DNA of 33,500 bases, from assembly GCA_027030565.1 (NCBI GenBank), contig JALVEU010000140.1, positions 1 through 33,500 on the forward strand, written 5' to 3'. The notes under the pieces were generated by a model. The model ran no database searches. It was given only the letters and a program-made list of their open reading frames with translations, and was not told the origin of the DNA. Below, piece by piece: positions 25,333-33,500 of the stretch. A program made the position numbers and the translations under genes. Each line of letters opens with the position of its first letter. The first letter of the stretch is position 1. The stretch comes from Gammaproteobacteria bacterium. Its GTDB lineage: Bacteria; Pseudomonadota; Gammaproteobacteria; JAJDOJ01.

Positions 25333-25683
25333 TCAGCGCCCTCCGGCGCCTTTCTTCATGGGCTTGCCGGCGGCGGCACGTTTGCGGCGGATCTCCTTGG
25401 GGTCGGCGATGAGCGGCCGATAGATCTCCACCCGATCATGGGCACGCAACGCGCGGTTCAAAGGCACCACCTTGCCGAAGATTCCCACCTTGTTGGTGCG
25501 TCCCAGGTCGATTTCGGGAAACTCACCGAGGATGCCCGAGGCGCGAATCGCCTGCTCGACGGTGGTCCCCTCGGGTACGTCCAGCTCCACGATCAGCTGG
25601 CGCTCGGGCTTCGCGTAGGCGACCTCCACCGGGATCATTCGAGGCGGCGGCCGCCGGGTCGGAGAATGCTCAGGACTTTCCAT
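25333..25683 (-). CDS. rnfH: RnfH/RatB family ubiquitin-like protein
   Basis: This is a small protein of the RnfH (UPF0125) family with a ubiquitin-like beta-grasp fold, of uncertain function. It is recognised by VEVAYAKPERQ, VEQAIRASGIL, IDLGRTNKVGIFGK and DRVEIYRPLIADPKEIRRKRA, which match the family through to the basic tail. I use ATG 25683, which overlaps the ratA stop by 14 bases. The ATG at 25638 starts right at the conserved core and would give a protein nearer the usual 95-100 residues, so the start is uncertain. The ratA-rnfH pairing is standard. Confidence 0.9.
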   Translation of the reverse strand: MESPEHSPTRRPPPRMIPVEVAYAKPERQLIVELDVPEGTTVEQAIRASGILGEFPEIDLGRTNKVGIFGKVVPLNRALRAHDRVEIYRPLIADPKEIRRKRAAAGKPMKKGAGGR

Positions 25684-26107
25684 ACACCTCACGGGCCCGC
25701 TTGACGAAGGCGTCCACCAGGGAATTGGTGATCTGTGTGAACAGGGGCCCCAGGGTCATGCGCAGCACCGGATTGGCGATCTCGAAGTCCAGATCCAACG
25801 AGACCCGGCTGGCGCCCTCGCCCAGCGACTCGAAACGCCAGAAACCCTGAAGATGCTTGAAAGGGCCGTCGACCAGTCGCATCTCGATCATCTTTCCGGG
25901 CTGGAGACGGTTCAGGGTGGTGAAACTGGTGCGAATGGCGCCTTTCTCGAAATGGAGGCGGGCCTTCAGCTCGTCCTCTCCTTCATGGAGCACCTCGGCC
26001 CGCGTACACCAAGGCACGAACTCGGGGTAGCGCCGCACATCGTTGACCAGGCGGAACATGGCCGAGGCCTCATAAGGCACCAGGGCACTGCGCCGGACGA
26101 CCGTCAT
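25670..26107 (-). CDS. ratA: RatA/Coq10-like START-domain protein
   Basis: This 145-residue protein is of the RatA / Coq10 START-like (polyketide-cyclase fold) family. Family-typical stretches are SALVPYEASAMFRLVNDVRRYPEFVPWC near the N-terminus (key residues VxDVxxYPxFxPWC) and FEIANPVLRMTLGPLF with VDAFVKRAREVYG at the C-terminus. E. coli RatA is reported to block ribosome subunit joining, while the eukaryotic relative binds ubiquinone; the role here is open. The ATG overlaps the stop of the upstream transporter gene (ATGA, 26107-26104). Confidence 0.93.
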   Translation of the reverse strand: MTVVRRSALVPYEASAMFRLVNDVRRYPEFVPWCTRAEVLHEGEDELKARLHFEKGAIRTSFTTLNRLQPGKMIEMRLVDGPFKHLQGFWRFESLGEGASRVSLDLDFEIANPVLRMTLGPLFTQITNSLVDAFVKRAREVYGKS

Positions 26108-27465
26108 ATCACCTCGATCACGTTGAGGAACACCAGACCCACCCCGACGGGCGTGATATAGCGCACCAGGAAACGCCACAGCCGATAGCCGAGGGAGTCG
26201 TCCATCTTGAGTTCCTCCTTGACCGAGCGTTCCTTCATCAGCCAGCCGGCGAAGATGGCGATGAGCAGTCCGCCGATGGGCAGCATGATGTTGGAGGTGA
26301 GGTAGTCGAGCAGATCGAAGAACGTGCGTCCGAACAGCCGGTAGTCCGACCACAGGTTGAACGAGAACACGGTGCCCAGCCCCACGAACCAGGTGAGCAT
26401 GCCGCAGACCACGGCCGCATAGACCCGAGTGTGACCCCGGTTCTCCACCAGCCAAGCCACTGCAGGCTCCACCAGCGAGATCGCCGAGGTCCACGCGGCG
26501 AACACCAACAGAATGAAGAACAAGGTGCCGAAGAACGCCCCACCCGGCATCTGCCCGAAGGCGATGGGCAGGGTCTGGAAGATCAGGCCCGGGCCCGCGT
26601 TGGGCTGCAGGCCGTATTCGAACACGACGGGAAAGATGGCCAGCCCGGCGATCAGGGCCACCAGGGTGTCGGCGCTGGCCACGGCGATGCTCGTGCGCGC
26701 GATGGAGGCGTCGTGGGGCAGATACGAGCCGTAGATCATGATCGCCCCCATGCCCAGACTGAGACTGAAGAAGGCCTGCCCCATGGCCATGAGGATCACC
26801 TCGGGCGTCACCTTGCCGAAATCCGGGGCGAAGAGGAACTGCAGACCATGGACGAACTGGCCCTCCGCCATGGCATAGCCGACCAGCAGCAGCAACAGGA
26901 CGAACAGGCCCGGCATGAGAAACCGCACCGCCGTCTCCAGGCCTGCCGCCACCCCGCGCGCCACCACCACCATGGTCATGATCAGGAACAGCGTATGCCA
27001 GGCGATGAGCTTTTCCGGATCGGAGATCAGATTGGAGAACACCTGTGCGGTGAAATCCGCCGTCGCCCCGTCGAACAGACCCGCGGCGGTGCGAAACACG
27101 TAGGCCAGCGCCCAGCCGGCGATCACGCTGTAGAACGACAGGATCAGGAACCCGGCCAGTACGCCCATCCAGCCGAGCAGACCCCAGCGCGGCGAGCGAC
27201 CCTCCTCGGCGGCCAGGGTGCGCATGGTGTTGATGGGGCTCTGCCGGCCACGCCGACCCAGCATGACCTCCGCCATCATGATGGGTACGCCGATGATCGC
27301 CACGCAGGCCACGTAGATGAGCACGAACGCACCGCCGCCGTTCTGGCCGGCCACATAGGGAAACTTCCAGATGTTTCCGAGTCCGACCGCCGATCCCGTG
27401 GCAGCGAGCACGAAGGCCAGCTTGCTGGACCACTCACCGTGGATCGATGTGCGCACACCGGCCAT
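26104..27465 (-). CDS. SLC6-type sodium-dependent symporter (NSS family)
   Basis: This 453-residue protein is of the neurotransmitter:sodium symporter family (LeuT fold, about 11-12 helices). The helix-1 signature AATGSAVGLGNIWKFPYVAG (key residues GNxWKFPY, around 22-40) carries Na+ and substrate contacts. Substrates in bacteria are usually amino acids; the specific one cannot be read here. ATG 27465 has GGGGGA five bases upstream. The longer frame to 27624 would overlap smpB and is rejected. It is divergent from smpB and coupled to ratA. A Na+-driven importer would use the sodium gradient that the Mrp-like operon could help maintain, but this link is only circumstantial. Confidence 0.93.
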   Translation of the reverse strand: MAGVRTSIHGEWSSKLAFVLAATGSAVGLGNIWKFPYVAGQNGGGAFVLIYVACVAIIGVPIMMAEVMLGRRGRQSPINTMRTLAAEEGRSPRWGLLGWMGVLAGFLILSFYSVIAGWALAYVFRTAAGLFDGATADFTAQVFSNLISDPEKLIAWHTLFLIMTMVVVARGVAAGLETAVRFLMPGLFVLLLLLVGYAMAEGQFVHGLQFLFAPDFGKVTPEVILMAMGQAFFSLSLGMGAIMIYGSYLPHDASIARTSIAVASADTLVALIAGLAIFPVVFEYGLQPNAGPGLIFQTLPIAFGQMPGGAFFGTLFFILLVFAAWTSAISLVEPAVAWLVENRGHTRVYAAVVCGMLTWFVGLGTVFSFNLWSDYRLFGRTFFDLLDYLTSNIMLPIGGLLIAIFAGWLMKERSVKEELKMDDSLGYRLWRFLVRYITPVGVGLVFLNVIEVI

Positions 27466-27502
27466 CTCCGTCCCCCTGTCAGGCCCTGCACGAGGCCGCG
27501 GT

Positions 27503-27531
27503 ATTCTGTGGGATTCGCCGCCACCCGGCAA
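27503..27531 (-). promoter_or_regulatory. Candidate sigma-70 promoter for the SLC6 transporter-ratA-rnfH unit
   Basis: On the minus strand TTGCCG (27531-27526) and CAGAAT (27508-27503) are separated by 17 bases, each matching four of six positions. The transporter ATG is 37 bases downstream. It is moderate evidence only. Confidence 0.35.
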
Positions 27532-27551
27532 CCTGGCCCGAGAGCCCTGCG

Positions 27552-27557
27552 TATAAT
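27552..27557 (+). promoter_or_regulatory. Consensus -10 box directly before smpB
   Basis: TATAAT ends eight bases before the smpB ATG. No good -35 or ribosome-binding site is visible, so the transcript would have almost no leader. The same arrangement is seen at nadK. Confidence 0.45.
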
Positions 27558-27565
27558 GCCCCGCC

Positions 27566-28048
27566 ATGGGAAAGGCGAAGAAAAAGAAAAAGTCCGACGG
27601 CGGCGCCCTCATCGCCGTCAACAAGAAGGCCCGCCACGACTACTTCATCGAAGAGACCCTCGAGGCAGGTCTGGCCCTGCAGGGCTGGGAGGTCAAGAGC
27701 CTGCGCGAGAAGCGGGTGCAGCTCAAAGAGGCCTACGTACTGATCAAGGACGGCGAGGCCTGGCTGTTCGGCGCCCACATCTCGCCCCTGCCCACCGTCT
27801 CGACCCACTACGTGGCCGATCCCCTGCGCACGCGCAAGCTCCTCCTTCACCGGCGCGAGATCGACCGCTTGACCGGCGCCGTGGAGCGGCGGGGCTACAC
27901 CCTCGTGCCGCTGTCCCTGTACTGGAAACACGGTCGGGTCAAACTGGAGATCGGGTTGGCCAAGGGCAAGAAGCTCCACGACAAACGTGCGGCACAGAAG
28001 GAGCGGGACTGGCGGCGCGAGCAACAGCGGATCCTGAAGCACGGCTGA
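27566..28048 (+). CDS. smpB: SsrA-binding protein SmpB
   Basis: SmpB brings tmRNA (SsrA) to stalled ribosomes for trans-translation. The 160-residue protein starts with a basic Lys-rich segment (MGKAKKKKK), contains [20 protein letters not shown] and GWEVKSLRE early in the sequence, and has the basic C-terminal tail ([21 protein letters not shown]) that enters the decoding centre. The length is normal. The ssrA gene, sometimes adjacent, is not in this window. The gene converges with the protease gene. Confidence 0.97.
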   Translation: MGKAKKKKKSDGGALIAVNKKARHDYFIEETLEAGLALQGWEVKSLREKRVQLKEAYVLIKDGEAWLFGAHISPLPTVSTHYVADPLRTRKLLLHRREIDRLTGAVERRGYTLVPLSLYWKHGRVKLEIGLAKGKKLHDKRAAQKERDWRREQQRILKHG

Positions 28049-28092
28049 GGCCGGTCTCCACATGCCCGCTCCGGCCCGGTGCCGGCCCGTCA

Positions 28093-28125
28093 CGGGTGGA
28101 CCGGTCCCACACCACGGTCCACCCG
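28093..28125. terminator. Hairpin between convergent smpB and protease genes, possible bidirectional terminator
   Basis: CGGGTGGACC (28093-28102) and GGTCCACCCG (28116-28125) form a perfect 10-base-pair stem with a 13-base loop. It lies in the 99-base gap between two convergent stops. No T-run follows on either strand, so it is a hairpin of terminator position but not of full terminator form. Confidence 0.45.
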
Positions 28126-28147
28126 CCATCTAGGCTGGGCGGGAAAC

Positions 28148-30970
28148 TCAGCCCGGGTTGCGGCGACGGCGTGCCGCCCAGCCGGCCGCCGCCAGACCGA
28201 GCAGCGTCCATGGGCCCAGCGCGCCACCACCACTGGCGCCCTCCACCCGCACCGCCACGGTATCCGTCGCGCTGGCGCCGCTGTCGTCGCTCACCGTCAG
28301 CTCGAAGACCAGGGTGCCATTCTCGTTGGGCGCCTGGAAGCTGGGCGTGGCCGTATCCGCGCCATGCAGCACCACGGCCGGACCGGAGACCTGGGTCCAG
28401 CGATAGCTGAGCGGATCCCCCTCCGGATCCGTACTGGCACTCCCGTCCAGTCGGACCGTCGTCTTGGCCTGCACCGTCTGGTCTGCACCGGCATCGGCAC
28501 GGGGCTTGAGGTTGATCTCCAGGGTCACGGTATCGGTCTCGGACGCGCCGAAGCGGTCCACCACCGTGAGCTGGAACGCCAGGATGCCGTCCTCGCCGGG
28601 GACCGTGAAGCTGGGCGTCTTGCTGTCCGGATCACTCAACTGGACGGCCGGGCCGAGGGTCTGCACCCAGGTATAGGTGGCGCCGTCGCCCTGGCTGCGG
28701 CTGCCATCCAGGGTCACCCGCTCGCCCTCGGTGACCTTGCCGCCGGGACCCGCGTCGGCGATCAGCGCCGTCTTGCAGATGTAGAGCCGCACGTCGTCCA
28801 GATACCAGCCCCGCGCCCCCACGTTGGGGTCCGTGGAGATCCGCCACCGGAACCGCACGTGCTGGCCCGCCAGCGGCCCCAGATCCAGGCGCGTCGACAC
28901 GTAGCCATGGCTCAGGCGCGTGAACGCCGCGTGGCCAGGGTTGGGATTGCCCTGGTTGGGATCCAGCGCCCCGTTGTAGCCCTGGCCGGAGTCGATGAGG
29001 TGACCCGCGTCGAACCAGGTCTTCCCGTTGTCGGTGCTGTACTCGAGAAACCCGCCGTCGAAGGTGCGCGTACCCGACTGCCCGAACTCGAACTCGAAGG
29101 CATGACGGAAGTGCAGATAGGCCTTGGCGGGGACGCCCACCGCCGGCACCATCTCCGCCACCGAATCGGTGGTCTCAGGCAGATCGGGCGCACTGAGCAT
29201 GGACCGGCCGGAGGTGGCGTAACCCTGCGCGTAGGCCCAGGCCACCGGCCCGCTGAACGTCTTGAAGGCCCAGTATCCGCGACTCGGATCCTCCATGTCG
29301 TCGAAGAACAGGTGGTGCGGCACCAACCCGGCCGGACACAGGGCCGCCTCGGGATTGAATCCCGGCTGCGGCTGCTCGTTCATCTCCACCGCTTCGGTGG
29401 CAGCGCGGACCTGGTCACAGTCGTCGGCGGTGATGCCCCGGGTCCCCACCAGATTGAGGCAGGCCTGATGCAGATCGTAATACAAGTCCAGATAGTCGCT
29501 GCCCGAGGTGAGCAGATTGGTCAGGGCCTCGTAATAGATGGCGGCCACCTTGTCGATGCCGAGTCCGCGGACAGTGACACCGTTGAAGGTGTCGCCATCG
29601 GTCATCAGGTAGGCGGCCTTGTTGTTGATGCCACTGTTGATGTGCACCCCGCCGTTGTCGGTGGCGGCCCGGTGGTAGAGGGGGCTGCTCATACGGTCCG
29701 GCTGCACGGTCCCGAAGGGCCCCAGGCGTTGATCGCTGGCGGGGTTGCGCATGTCGCGCACGGCACCGGAGAAGGCGATGGCATCCTCGCCGAGCAGCCA
29801 GCGAACCTCGGGAGAGTCGTCTCCAGCCCCGTCGGTCAGGTCGATGAACTCACCGAAGATGTCCGACAGCGACTCGTTGATGGCCCCAGACTGGAAGTAG
29901 TAGAAGAGGTTGGCCTCGAACTGGGTGATGCCGTGCACCATCTCGTGGCCAGCGATGTCGTCGGTGACCGCGCCGTCGCAGTACGTCATTTCGTCACCGT
30001 CCCAGAAGGCGTTGGGGCAAGACACCCCATCGTTCCAATGCACGGTGGAGATCAAGGGCGAGCCCAGGTCGTCGATTCCATCGCGACCGAATCGCTGGAA
30101 AAAGAAATCATAGGTATGGCCCGCGAAGCGGTGGGCGTCGTCGCCCTCTGGGTCGAGCCCCCCCGTGCAGTCCGGCTGCGCCTCGGTGCACAGGAGGGTC
30201 TTGCGCTGGACCGCGGTCCCGTCCGCCGAGTAGGTCAGCCGGTCCCGGGCGGCGTGGATCTGATTGAAATGCAGCGCGACCGAACCGTCGTGGGCATCGA
30301 TCAGGACCAATTCACGTACGGGGAGGCCAGTGGCCTTCACTTCCAATTTCCAGACCAGGCGCGCAGGTCCATCGCCGGGTTGCAGCAGGCGGGGGACGTA
30401 GACGAACAGCTGCGCCTCACCGGCCTGGAGTGCCGAAGGGTCCAGCCCATGCCATTTGGCCACTGCGGACAGGGCGGTGGCCCGGGCCTGCGCTGCGTCG
30501 ACCAGGGGCTGCGTGTCCACCGCTGGGCTTGCCCCCTCCCCGTTGATGGCCAGCACCGCCCCATCGGGCGACAGGTGCACCCGAAGCTCGCCGCCCAGCA
30601 CTGGGACACCGCCCACCTCCTGGCGGTAGCCCACCACGGCGCGCCCCCCATCCAGCACCCGTTTCCATACGGGCCGCAGCTGCGCGGCGGGGTCCCGCAC
30701 CCCGAACAGCGGCGCATACTGCTGGAGTGCGGCCGAGGCACGTGCCTTCACGGAGGCCCGGGCATTGAGGGGTGCGTCCACAGGCAGGGCGCCACCCGGC
30801 GGGGCACCCACGAACCGCACCTGCTGGGTGGCCGTGTCGGTGCCTACCCGCACCCCCTGCTTCTCCAGAGCGGTGACCGAAAGCGAGGCTTCGGCCCCGG
30901 TCGAGGTCCAGAGTGTCACCCCCAATGCCGCGCCCACACACCAGCGCAATCGTTCCCCGGTCGTCCACAT
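28148..30970 (-). CDS. Secreted M4 (thermolysin-family) metalloprotease with Ig-like repeats and GlyGly-CTERM
   Basis: This 940-residue preproprotein has a signal peptide (1-28, ending AEA) and an N-terminal propeptide of the FTP/PepSY kind (about 30-235). The M4 catalytic domain (about 240-530) holds zinc motif HEMVH (342-346), third ligand Glu366 in GAINESLSDIFG, and the catalytic His443 in GGVHINSG. A beta-rich MAM/immune-inhibitor-A-like region follows (about 555-732), then two PKD-type domains (about 738-820 and 823-910). The C-terminus (913-940) is a Gly-rich GGGALGP, a hydrophobic helix and RRRR, the GlyGly-CTERM signal processed by rhombosortase in type II secretion. Zinc and catalytic residues are intact. 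ATG 30970 is chosen because the signal peptide begins there. The gene next to it encodes a possible inhibitor. Confidence 0.94.
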   Translation of the reverse strand: MWTTGERLRWCVGAALGVTLWTSTGAEASLSVTALEKQGVRVGTDTATQQVRFVGAPPGGALPVDAPLNARASVKARASAALQQYAPLFGVRDPAAQLRPVWKRVLDGGRAVVGYRQEVGGVPVLGGELRVHLSPDGAVLAINGEGASPAVDTQPLVDAAQARATALSAVAKWHGLDPSALQAGEAQLFVYVPRLLQPGDGPARLVWKLEVKATGLPVRELVLIDAHDGSVALHFNQIHAARDRLTYSADGTAVQRKTLLCTEAQPDCTGGLDPEGDDAHRFAGHTYDFFFQRFGRDGIDDLGSPLISTVHWNDGVSCPNAFWDGDEMTYCDGAVTDDIAGHEMVHGITQFEANLFYYFQSGAINESLSDIFGEFIDLTDGAGDDSPEVRWLLGEDAIAFSGAVRDMRNPASDQRLGPFGTVQPDRMSSPLYHRAATDNGGVHINSGINNKAAYLMTDGDTFNGVTVRGLGIDKVAAIYYEALTNLLTSGSDYLDLYYDLHQACLNLVGTRGITADDCDQVRAATEAVEMNEQPQPGFNPEAALCPAGLVPHHLFFDDMEDPSRGYWAFKTFSGPVAWAYAQGYATSGRSMLSAPDLPETTDSVAEMVPAVGVPAKAYLHFRHAFEFEFGQSGTRTFDGGFLEYSTDNGKTWFDAGHLIDSGQGYNGALDPNQGNPNPGHAAFTRLSHGYVSTRLDLGPLAGQHVRFRWRISTDPNVGARGWYLDDVRLYICKTALIADAGPGGKVTEGERVTLDGSRSQGDGATYTWVQTLGPAVQLSDPDSKTPSFTVPGEDGILAFQLTVVDRFGASETDTVTLEINLKPRADAGADQTVQAKTTVRLDGSASTDPEGDPLSYRWTQVSGPAVVLHGADTATPSFQAPNENGTLVFELTVSDDSGASATDTVAVRVEGASGGGALGPWTLLGLAAAGWAARRRRNPG

Positions 30971-31163
30971 GATTTGTTGTCCTCGCTGCCTTTCCAGCCC
31001 TTCCGACTTCTTTCTGTCTGCGACCCCGCGCACCGCGCGGTCTGCAAGCAATGGTCCTGCGGCAAGTGCTCGCAAGCCTGTGACCGCAGGCCGCAGTACA
31101 CCCTCGCCCGCACAGCCGGGCCGGCCTCGGGTCGCGGCCCCGGCGGCGGAGCGCCGGTCACAT

Positions 31164-31679
31164 TCACTCTTCGGGCACTTGCCCCAGGCAGTCCTTGCGC
31201 GAACCGGCCGACTCGAGAAGCGCGAAATAGCCGGCCAGCTTCCTGATGAGCGCCTGACGGGGATCCGATTCCGGAAGCGGCCCCACCCAGGCGGTCCGGT
31301 GCACGCCGCGCGCATCGATCAACGTGAGATCGTAGTCCAGGCAGTCACGACACGCTGTGGACAAGGCGGCAGACGGTGCCGTTTTCCGGTCGAACTCCAC
31401 CCTCGCGGCCATCGCCGCCAGCGCGTCCAGCTCCTGCCGCGTGGCCGCGCCACGGGCGCAACGTCCCCGACGGCGGTCCGCGACCCACACCACACCATCG
31501 CCCCGCACGCGGAGCACTCGCACGAGTCCCGTCAGGCCACCGGAGACCTGGAGGCGCAGCTCCTCGAAGTCCGCACGTGTTCCTCCGGAGTCGGGGTGGG
31601 TGACGGCACAACCGAGCAGGAACAGGGAGAGCAGGGCCATGGCCGCCGTGCGGGCGCCGAGCCTACTATGTGGAGCCAT
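31164..31679 (-). CDS. Lipoprotein resembling emfourin-type M4 protease inhibitors
   Basis: This 171-residue lipoprotein precursor has lipobox LLGC (21-24), with Cys24 lipidated. The mature part begins with a strand and the motif LRLQVSGGLTGLVRVLRV (41-58) and later has LDYDLTLIDARGVHRTAW (114-131) and a predicted final helix DPRQALIRKLAGY. This strand-SGG(x)xGL...YxLTxxDxxGxHxT pattern resembles emfourin, the inhibitor encoded beside protealysin-type M4 proteases. The adjacency to an M4 protease gene supports this. Unlike known emfourins it has a signal peptide and lipid anchor and an inserted Arg/Cys-containing region (C74, C110, C113). Its ATG overlaps the lptE stop by 14 bases; Met at 31640 would also keep the lipobox. 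The family assignment is from memory of motifs and is not certain. Confidence 0.62.
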   Translation of the reverse strand: MAPHSRLGARTAAMALLSLFLLGCAVTHPDSGGTRADFEELRLQVSGGLTGLVRVLRVRGDGVVWVADRRRGRCARGAATRQELDALAAMAARVEFDRKTAPSAALSTACRDCLDYDLTLIDARGVHRTAWVGPLPESDPRQALIRKLAGYFALLESAGSRKDCLGQVPEE

Positions 31680-32214
31680 GGCCGGCGCCCTGCGATGGGT
31701 TCTGGGTGGGCGAGTGCATCGTCTGCAGTCGATACAGGATGAGTCGCACGGCCTCACGCTCCATGTCCTCGCGTCGGGCCGCCGCTTCGGCGTCGACGGC
31801 CAACACCTGGTTGGGGTCGAACAACAAGGTGCGGGTCAGGTGAAGCTGCGCCGGCCGGAGCAGGGTCCGTCCCCGGCGATCCACCACATCGTAGCGCACG
31901 TCCATGAACAGTGCATATTCTTGCGCCTTGCCGCTGGGGGCCACGGAAACCACACGCAGGCCGGAACGGTTGTGCAGGATGCGCAGGACCGCATCGGCCG
32001 GCTCCCCGGGTCCCGCCACCCGCACCCCATGGGCCTGGAGCCGCCGGCGCAGCTCGGCGCCGAGCACGGTGAAACCCGGCGCTCCCCGGATCTCGATCCG
32101 CTCGAGTCCCTGGGGCACGGCGATCTGCCCCCGCGGGTGGAAGCCGCAACCCGCGCCGACCAGCAGGCAGACCACGATCCCCCAGCCCCAAGGGTGTACC
32201 CGCCCGCCGCTCAT
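31666..32214 (-). CDS. lptE: LPS assembly lipoprotein LptE
   Basis: LptE plugs the LptD barrel and inserts lipopolysaccharide into the outer leaflet. The 182-residue precursor has a signal peptide with lipobox GAGC (Cys23), then [17 protein letters not shown], the typical start of mature LptE. Further support comes from [24 protein letters not shown] (key residues YxVxDxxGxxL) and from a C-terminal [10 protein letters not shown] helix. The ATG overlaps the leuS stop (ATGA, 32214-32211), the standard leuS-lptE arrangement. The usual next gene, holA, is missing; a protease-inhibitor-like lipoprotein takes its place. Confidence 0.93.
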   Translation of the reverse strand: MSGGRVHPWGWGIVVCLLVGAGCGFHPRGQIAVPQGLERIEIRGAPGFTVLGAELRRRLQAHGVRVAGPGEPADAVLRILHNRSGLRVVSVAPSGKAQEYALFMDVRYDVVDRRGRTLLRPAQLHLTRTLLFDPNQVLAVDAEAAARREDMEREAVRLILYRLQTMHSPTQNPSQGAGHGST

Positions 32215-33500
32215 GCCACCACGAAGTTGACCAGCCGGCCGGGCACCACGACGACCTTGCGCACGGTCCTGCCCTCCAGATGGCGGGCCACGTTGGGCTG
32301 CGCCCGGGCCAGGGTCTCGAGGGTCCCGCGGTCCGCATCGGCCGGCACCACGATGCGCGCGCGCAACTTACCGTTGACCTGCACCCCGATCTCCACCGTG
32401 GCCGAGACCAGCGCGGCCTCGTCCACCTGCGGCCAACCCGCCTCGAGCACATCCTCACCCAGACCGAGTGCACGCCACAAGGCGTGGGTGATGTGCGGTG
32501 CGATGGGGGCCAGCAGGCGCAGCACGATGGACAGTCCTTCGCGCAGCACGGCATCGGCATCACGGCCGGACCCGAGCCGCGTCAAGACGTTTACCATGGT
32601 CATGGCCGCCGAGACTACCGTGTTGAACTGCTGGCGTTCGTAGTCGTAGAGTGCCTTCTTCAAGGCCGCGTGGATTTCGCGCCGGGCGTCACGCAGCGTC
32701 TCGTCCAGCCCGGCGGGATCCACTTGTGCGGCCTCCCGCACCGATGCTGCACGCTCCTGCGCCAGATTCCACAGACGGCGCAGGAAGCGGTGCGCCCCTT
32801 CGACCCCCTCGTCCGACCACTCCAAGGTCTGATCCGGGGGTGCGGCGAACATGACGAACAGGCGCACGGTATCGGCCCCGAACCGGTCGATGAGCGCCTG
32901 CGGGTCCACGCCGTTGTTCTTGGACTTGGACATCTTCTCGAGGCCACCGGGGGTGACCGGTTGCCCGTCGTGCCGCCACACCGCGCGCAGCACCCGGCCC
33001 TTCTCGTCGCGTTCCACCTCCACCTCGGCCGGATTGAACCACTCGATGCGCCCGTCCTCGTGCCTGCGATAATAGGTCTCGGCGACCACCATGCCCTGGG
33101 TGAGCAGCCGCGTGAACGGCTCGTCACAGTGCACGAGTCCCTCGTCACGCATCACCTTGTGGAAGAACCGGGCGTAGAGCAGATGCAGGATGGCATGCTC
33201 GATGCCCCCCACGTACTGATCCACCGGCATCCAGTAGTCGACCCGTTCGTCCACCATGGCGGTGGCACAGTCGTGGGAGCAATACCGCGCGAAATACCAA
33301 GAGGACTCCACGAAGGTGTCGAAGGTGTCGGTCTCCCGCCGCCGGCCGTCGCCCAGGTCGTAGAACTCGGGCATCCGTGCCAGGGGCGAGCCGGTGCCGT
33401 CCACCACCACGTCCTCGGGCAACACCACGGGGAGCTCGGGGGCAGGCTCGGGGGTACCGTCAGGAGCGTAGACCACGGGGATGGGACAGCCCCAGTAGCG
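32211..33500 (-). CDS. leuS: Leucyl-tRNA synthetase, C-terminal part (5' end outside window)
   Basis: LeuRS charges tRNA-Leu. The visible 429 residues begin at RYWGCPIP, the conserved point after the editing domain. They contain the class I signature [12 protein letters not shown] and the region [28 protein letters not shown], and end with the anticodon-binding and C-terminal domains ([12 protein letters not shown]). The frame is open to the window edge; the catalytic HIGH region and editing domain are outside. The gene is translationally coupled to lptE downstream. Confidence 0.97.
   Translation of the reverse strand, partial: RYWGCPIPVVYAPDGTPEPAPELPVVLPEDVVVDGTGSPLARMPEFYDLGDGRRRETDTFDTFVESSWYFARYCSHDCATAMVDERVDYWMPVDQYVGGIEHAILHLLYARFFHKVMRDEGLVHCDEPFTRLLTQGMVVAETYYRRHEDGRIEWFNPAEVEVERDEKGRVLRAVWRHDGQPVTPGGLEKMSKSKNNGVDPQALIDRFGADTVRLFVMFAAPPDQTLEWSDEGVEGAHRFLRRLWNLAQERAASVREAAQVDPAGLDETLRDARREIHAALKKALYDYERQQFNTVVSAAMTMVNVLTRLGSGRDADAVLREGLSIVLRLLAPIAPHITHALWRALGLGEDVLEAGWPQVDEAALVSATVEIGVQVNGKLRARIVVPADADRGTLETLARAQPNVARHLEGRTVRKVVVVPGRLVNFVVA

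Noticed and set aside
28049-28147. tmRNA (ssrA) gene next to smpB.
   Set aside because: The gap is only 99 bases and holds a hairpin; there is no tRNA-like end or tag reading frame.
28148-31315. Protease start at 31315 (1055 residues).
   Set aside because: It would overlap the lipoprotein gene and place the signal peptide inside the protein. ATG 30970 starts exactly at a signal peptide.

Overview
This window is GC-rich (roughly two thirds G+C by eye) bacterial chromosome, densely coded and with no gene-free stretch over 300 bases. The housekeeping genes and their order (leuS-lptE; smpB; ratA-rnfH; fur/bamE; nadK-recN; hrcA-grpE-dnaK-dnaJ-dapB), a GlyGly-CTERM secreted protease, and RpoH-type heat-shock promoters together with a CIRCE/HrcA site point to a gammaproteobacterium. 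I would guess a sulfur-oxidiser or halo/alkaliphile relative (Chromatiales or Ectothiorhodospiraceae type), but that family assignment is inference.

Layout. (1) 63-3100: a membrane diguanylate cyclase whose periplasmic sensor looks like a prenyltransferase/terpene-cyclase alpha-toroid, convergent with an alpha/beta-hydrolase. (2) 3229-15332, minus strand: a 12-kb operon of 14 genes. In transcription order these are Mrp E, F, G, an MbhD-like protein, an MbhE+MrpB fusion, MrpC, MrpD, a second antiporter-like subunit, NuoH-, NuoB-, NuoC- and NuoD-like subunits, a NuoI-GltD fusion flavoprotein, and a rubrerythrin-like protein. (3) 15529-21674: dapB and the DnaK chaperone cluster with its repressor HrcA. 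(4) 21773-25330: nadK, recN, fur and bamE. (5) 25333-28048: rnfH, ratA, an SLC6-type Na+ symporter and smpB. (6) 28148-33500: a secreted M4 metalloprotease, a lipoprotein resembling emfourin-type M4 protease inhibitors, lptE, and the 3' part of leuS.

The main discovery candidate is the 12-kb operon. Its first 13 genes match, subunit for subunit and in the same order, the archaeal membrane-bound oxidoreductase MBX/MBS (A B C D F G H H' M J K L N), a relative of complex I and of Mrp-linked membrane hydrogenases. The terminal ferredoxin subunit is fused to a complete GltD/NfnB-type FAD/NAD(P)H module. The large subunit keeps only one cysteine of each Ni-binding CxxC pair. The inferred machine takes electrons from NAD(P)H (or bifurcates or reverses flow) to an unknown, perhaps sulfur- or disulfide-type, acceptor and couples this to ion transport through two antiporter-like subunits. 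Most junctions in the operon are short start/stop overlaps. The two conspicuous gaps flank the NuoD-like gene and hold short palindromic repeat DNA; a diverged copy of one repeat makes up the 3' end of the mrpD-like coding sequence.

Regulation that can be read from the sequence: two strong RpoH promoters (before grpE and before dnaK), a near-perfect CIRCE upstream of hrcA, a Fur-box-like repeat over the bamE start, an intrinsic terminator after dnaK, and a possible sigma-70 promoter plus a 16-bp perfect palindrome ahead of the large operon.
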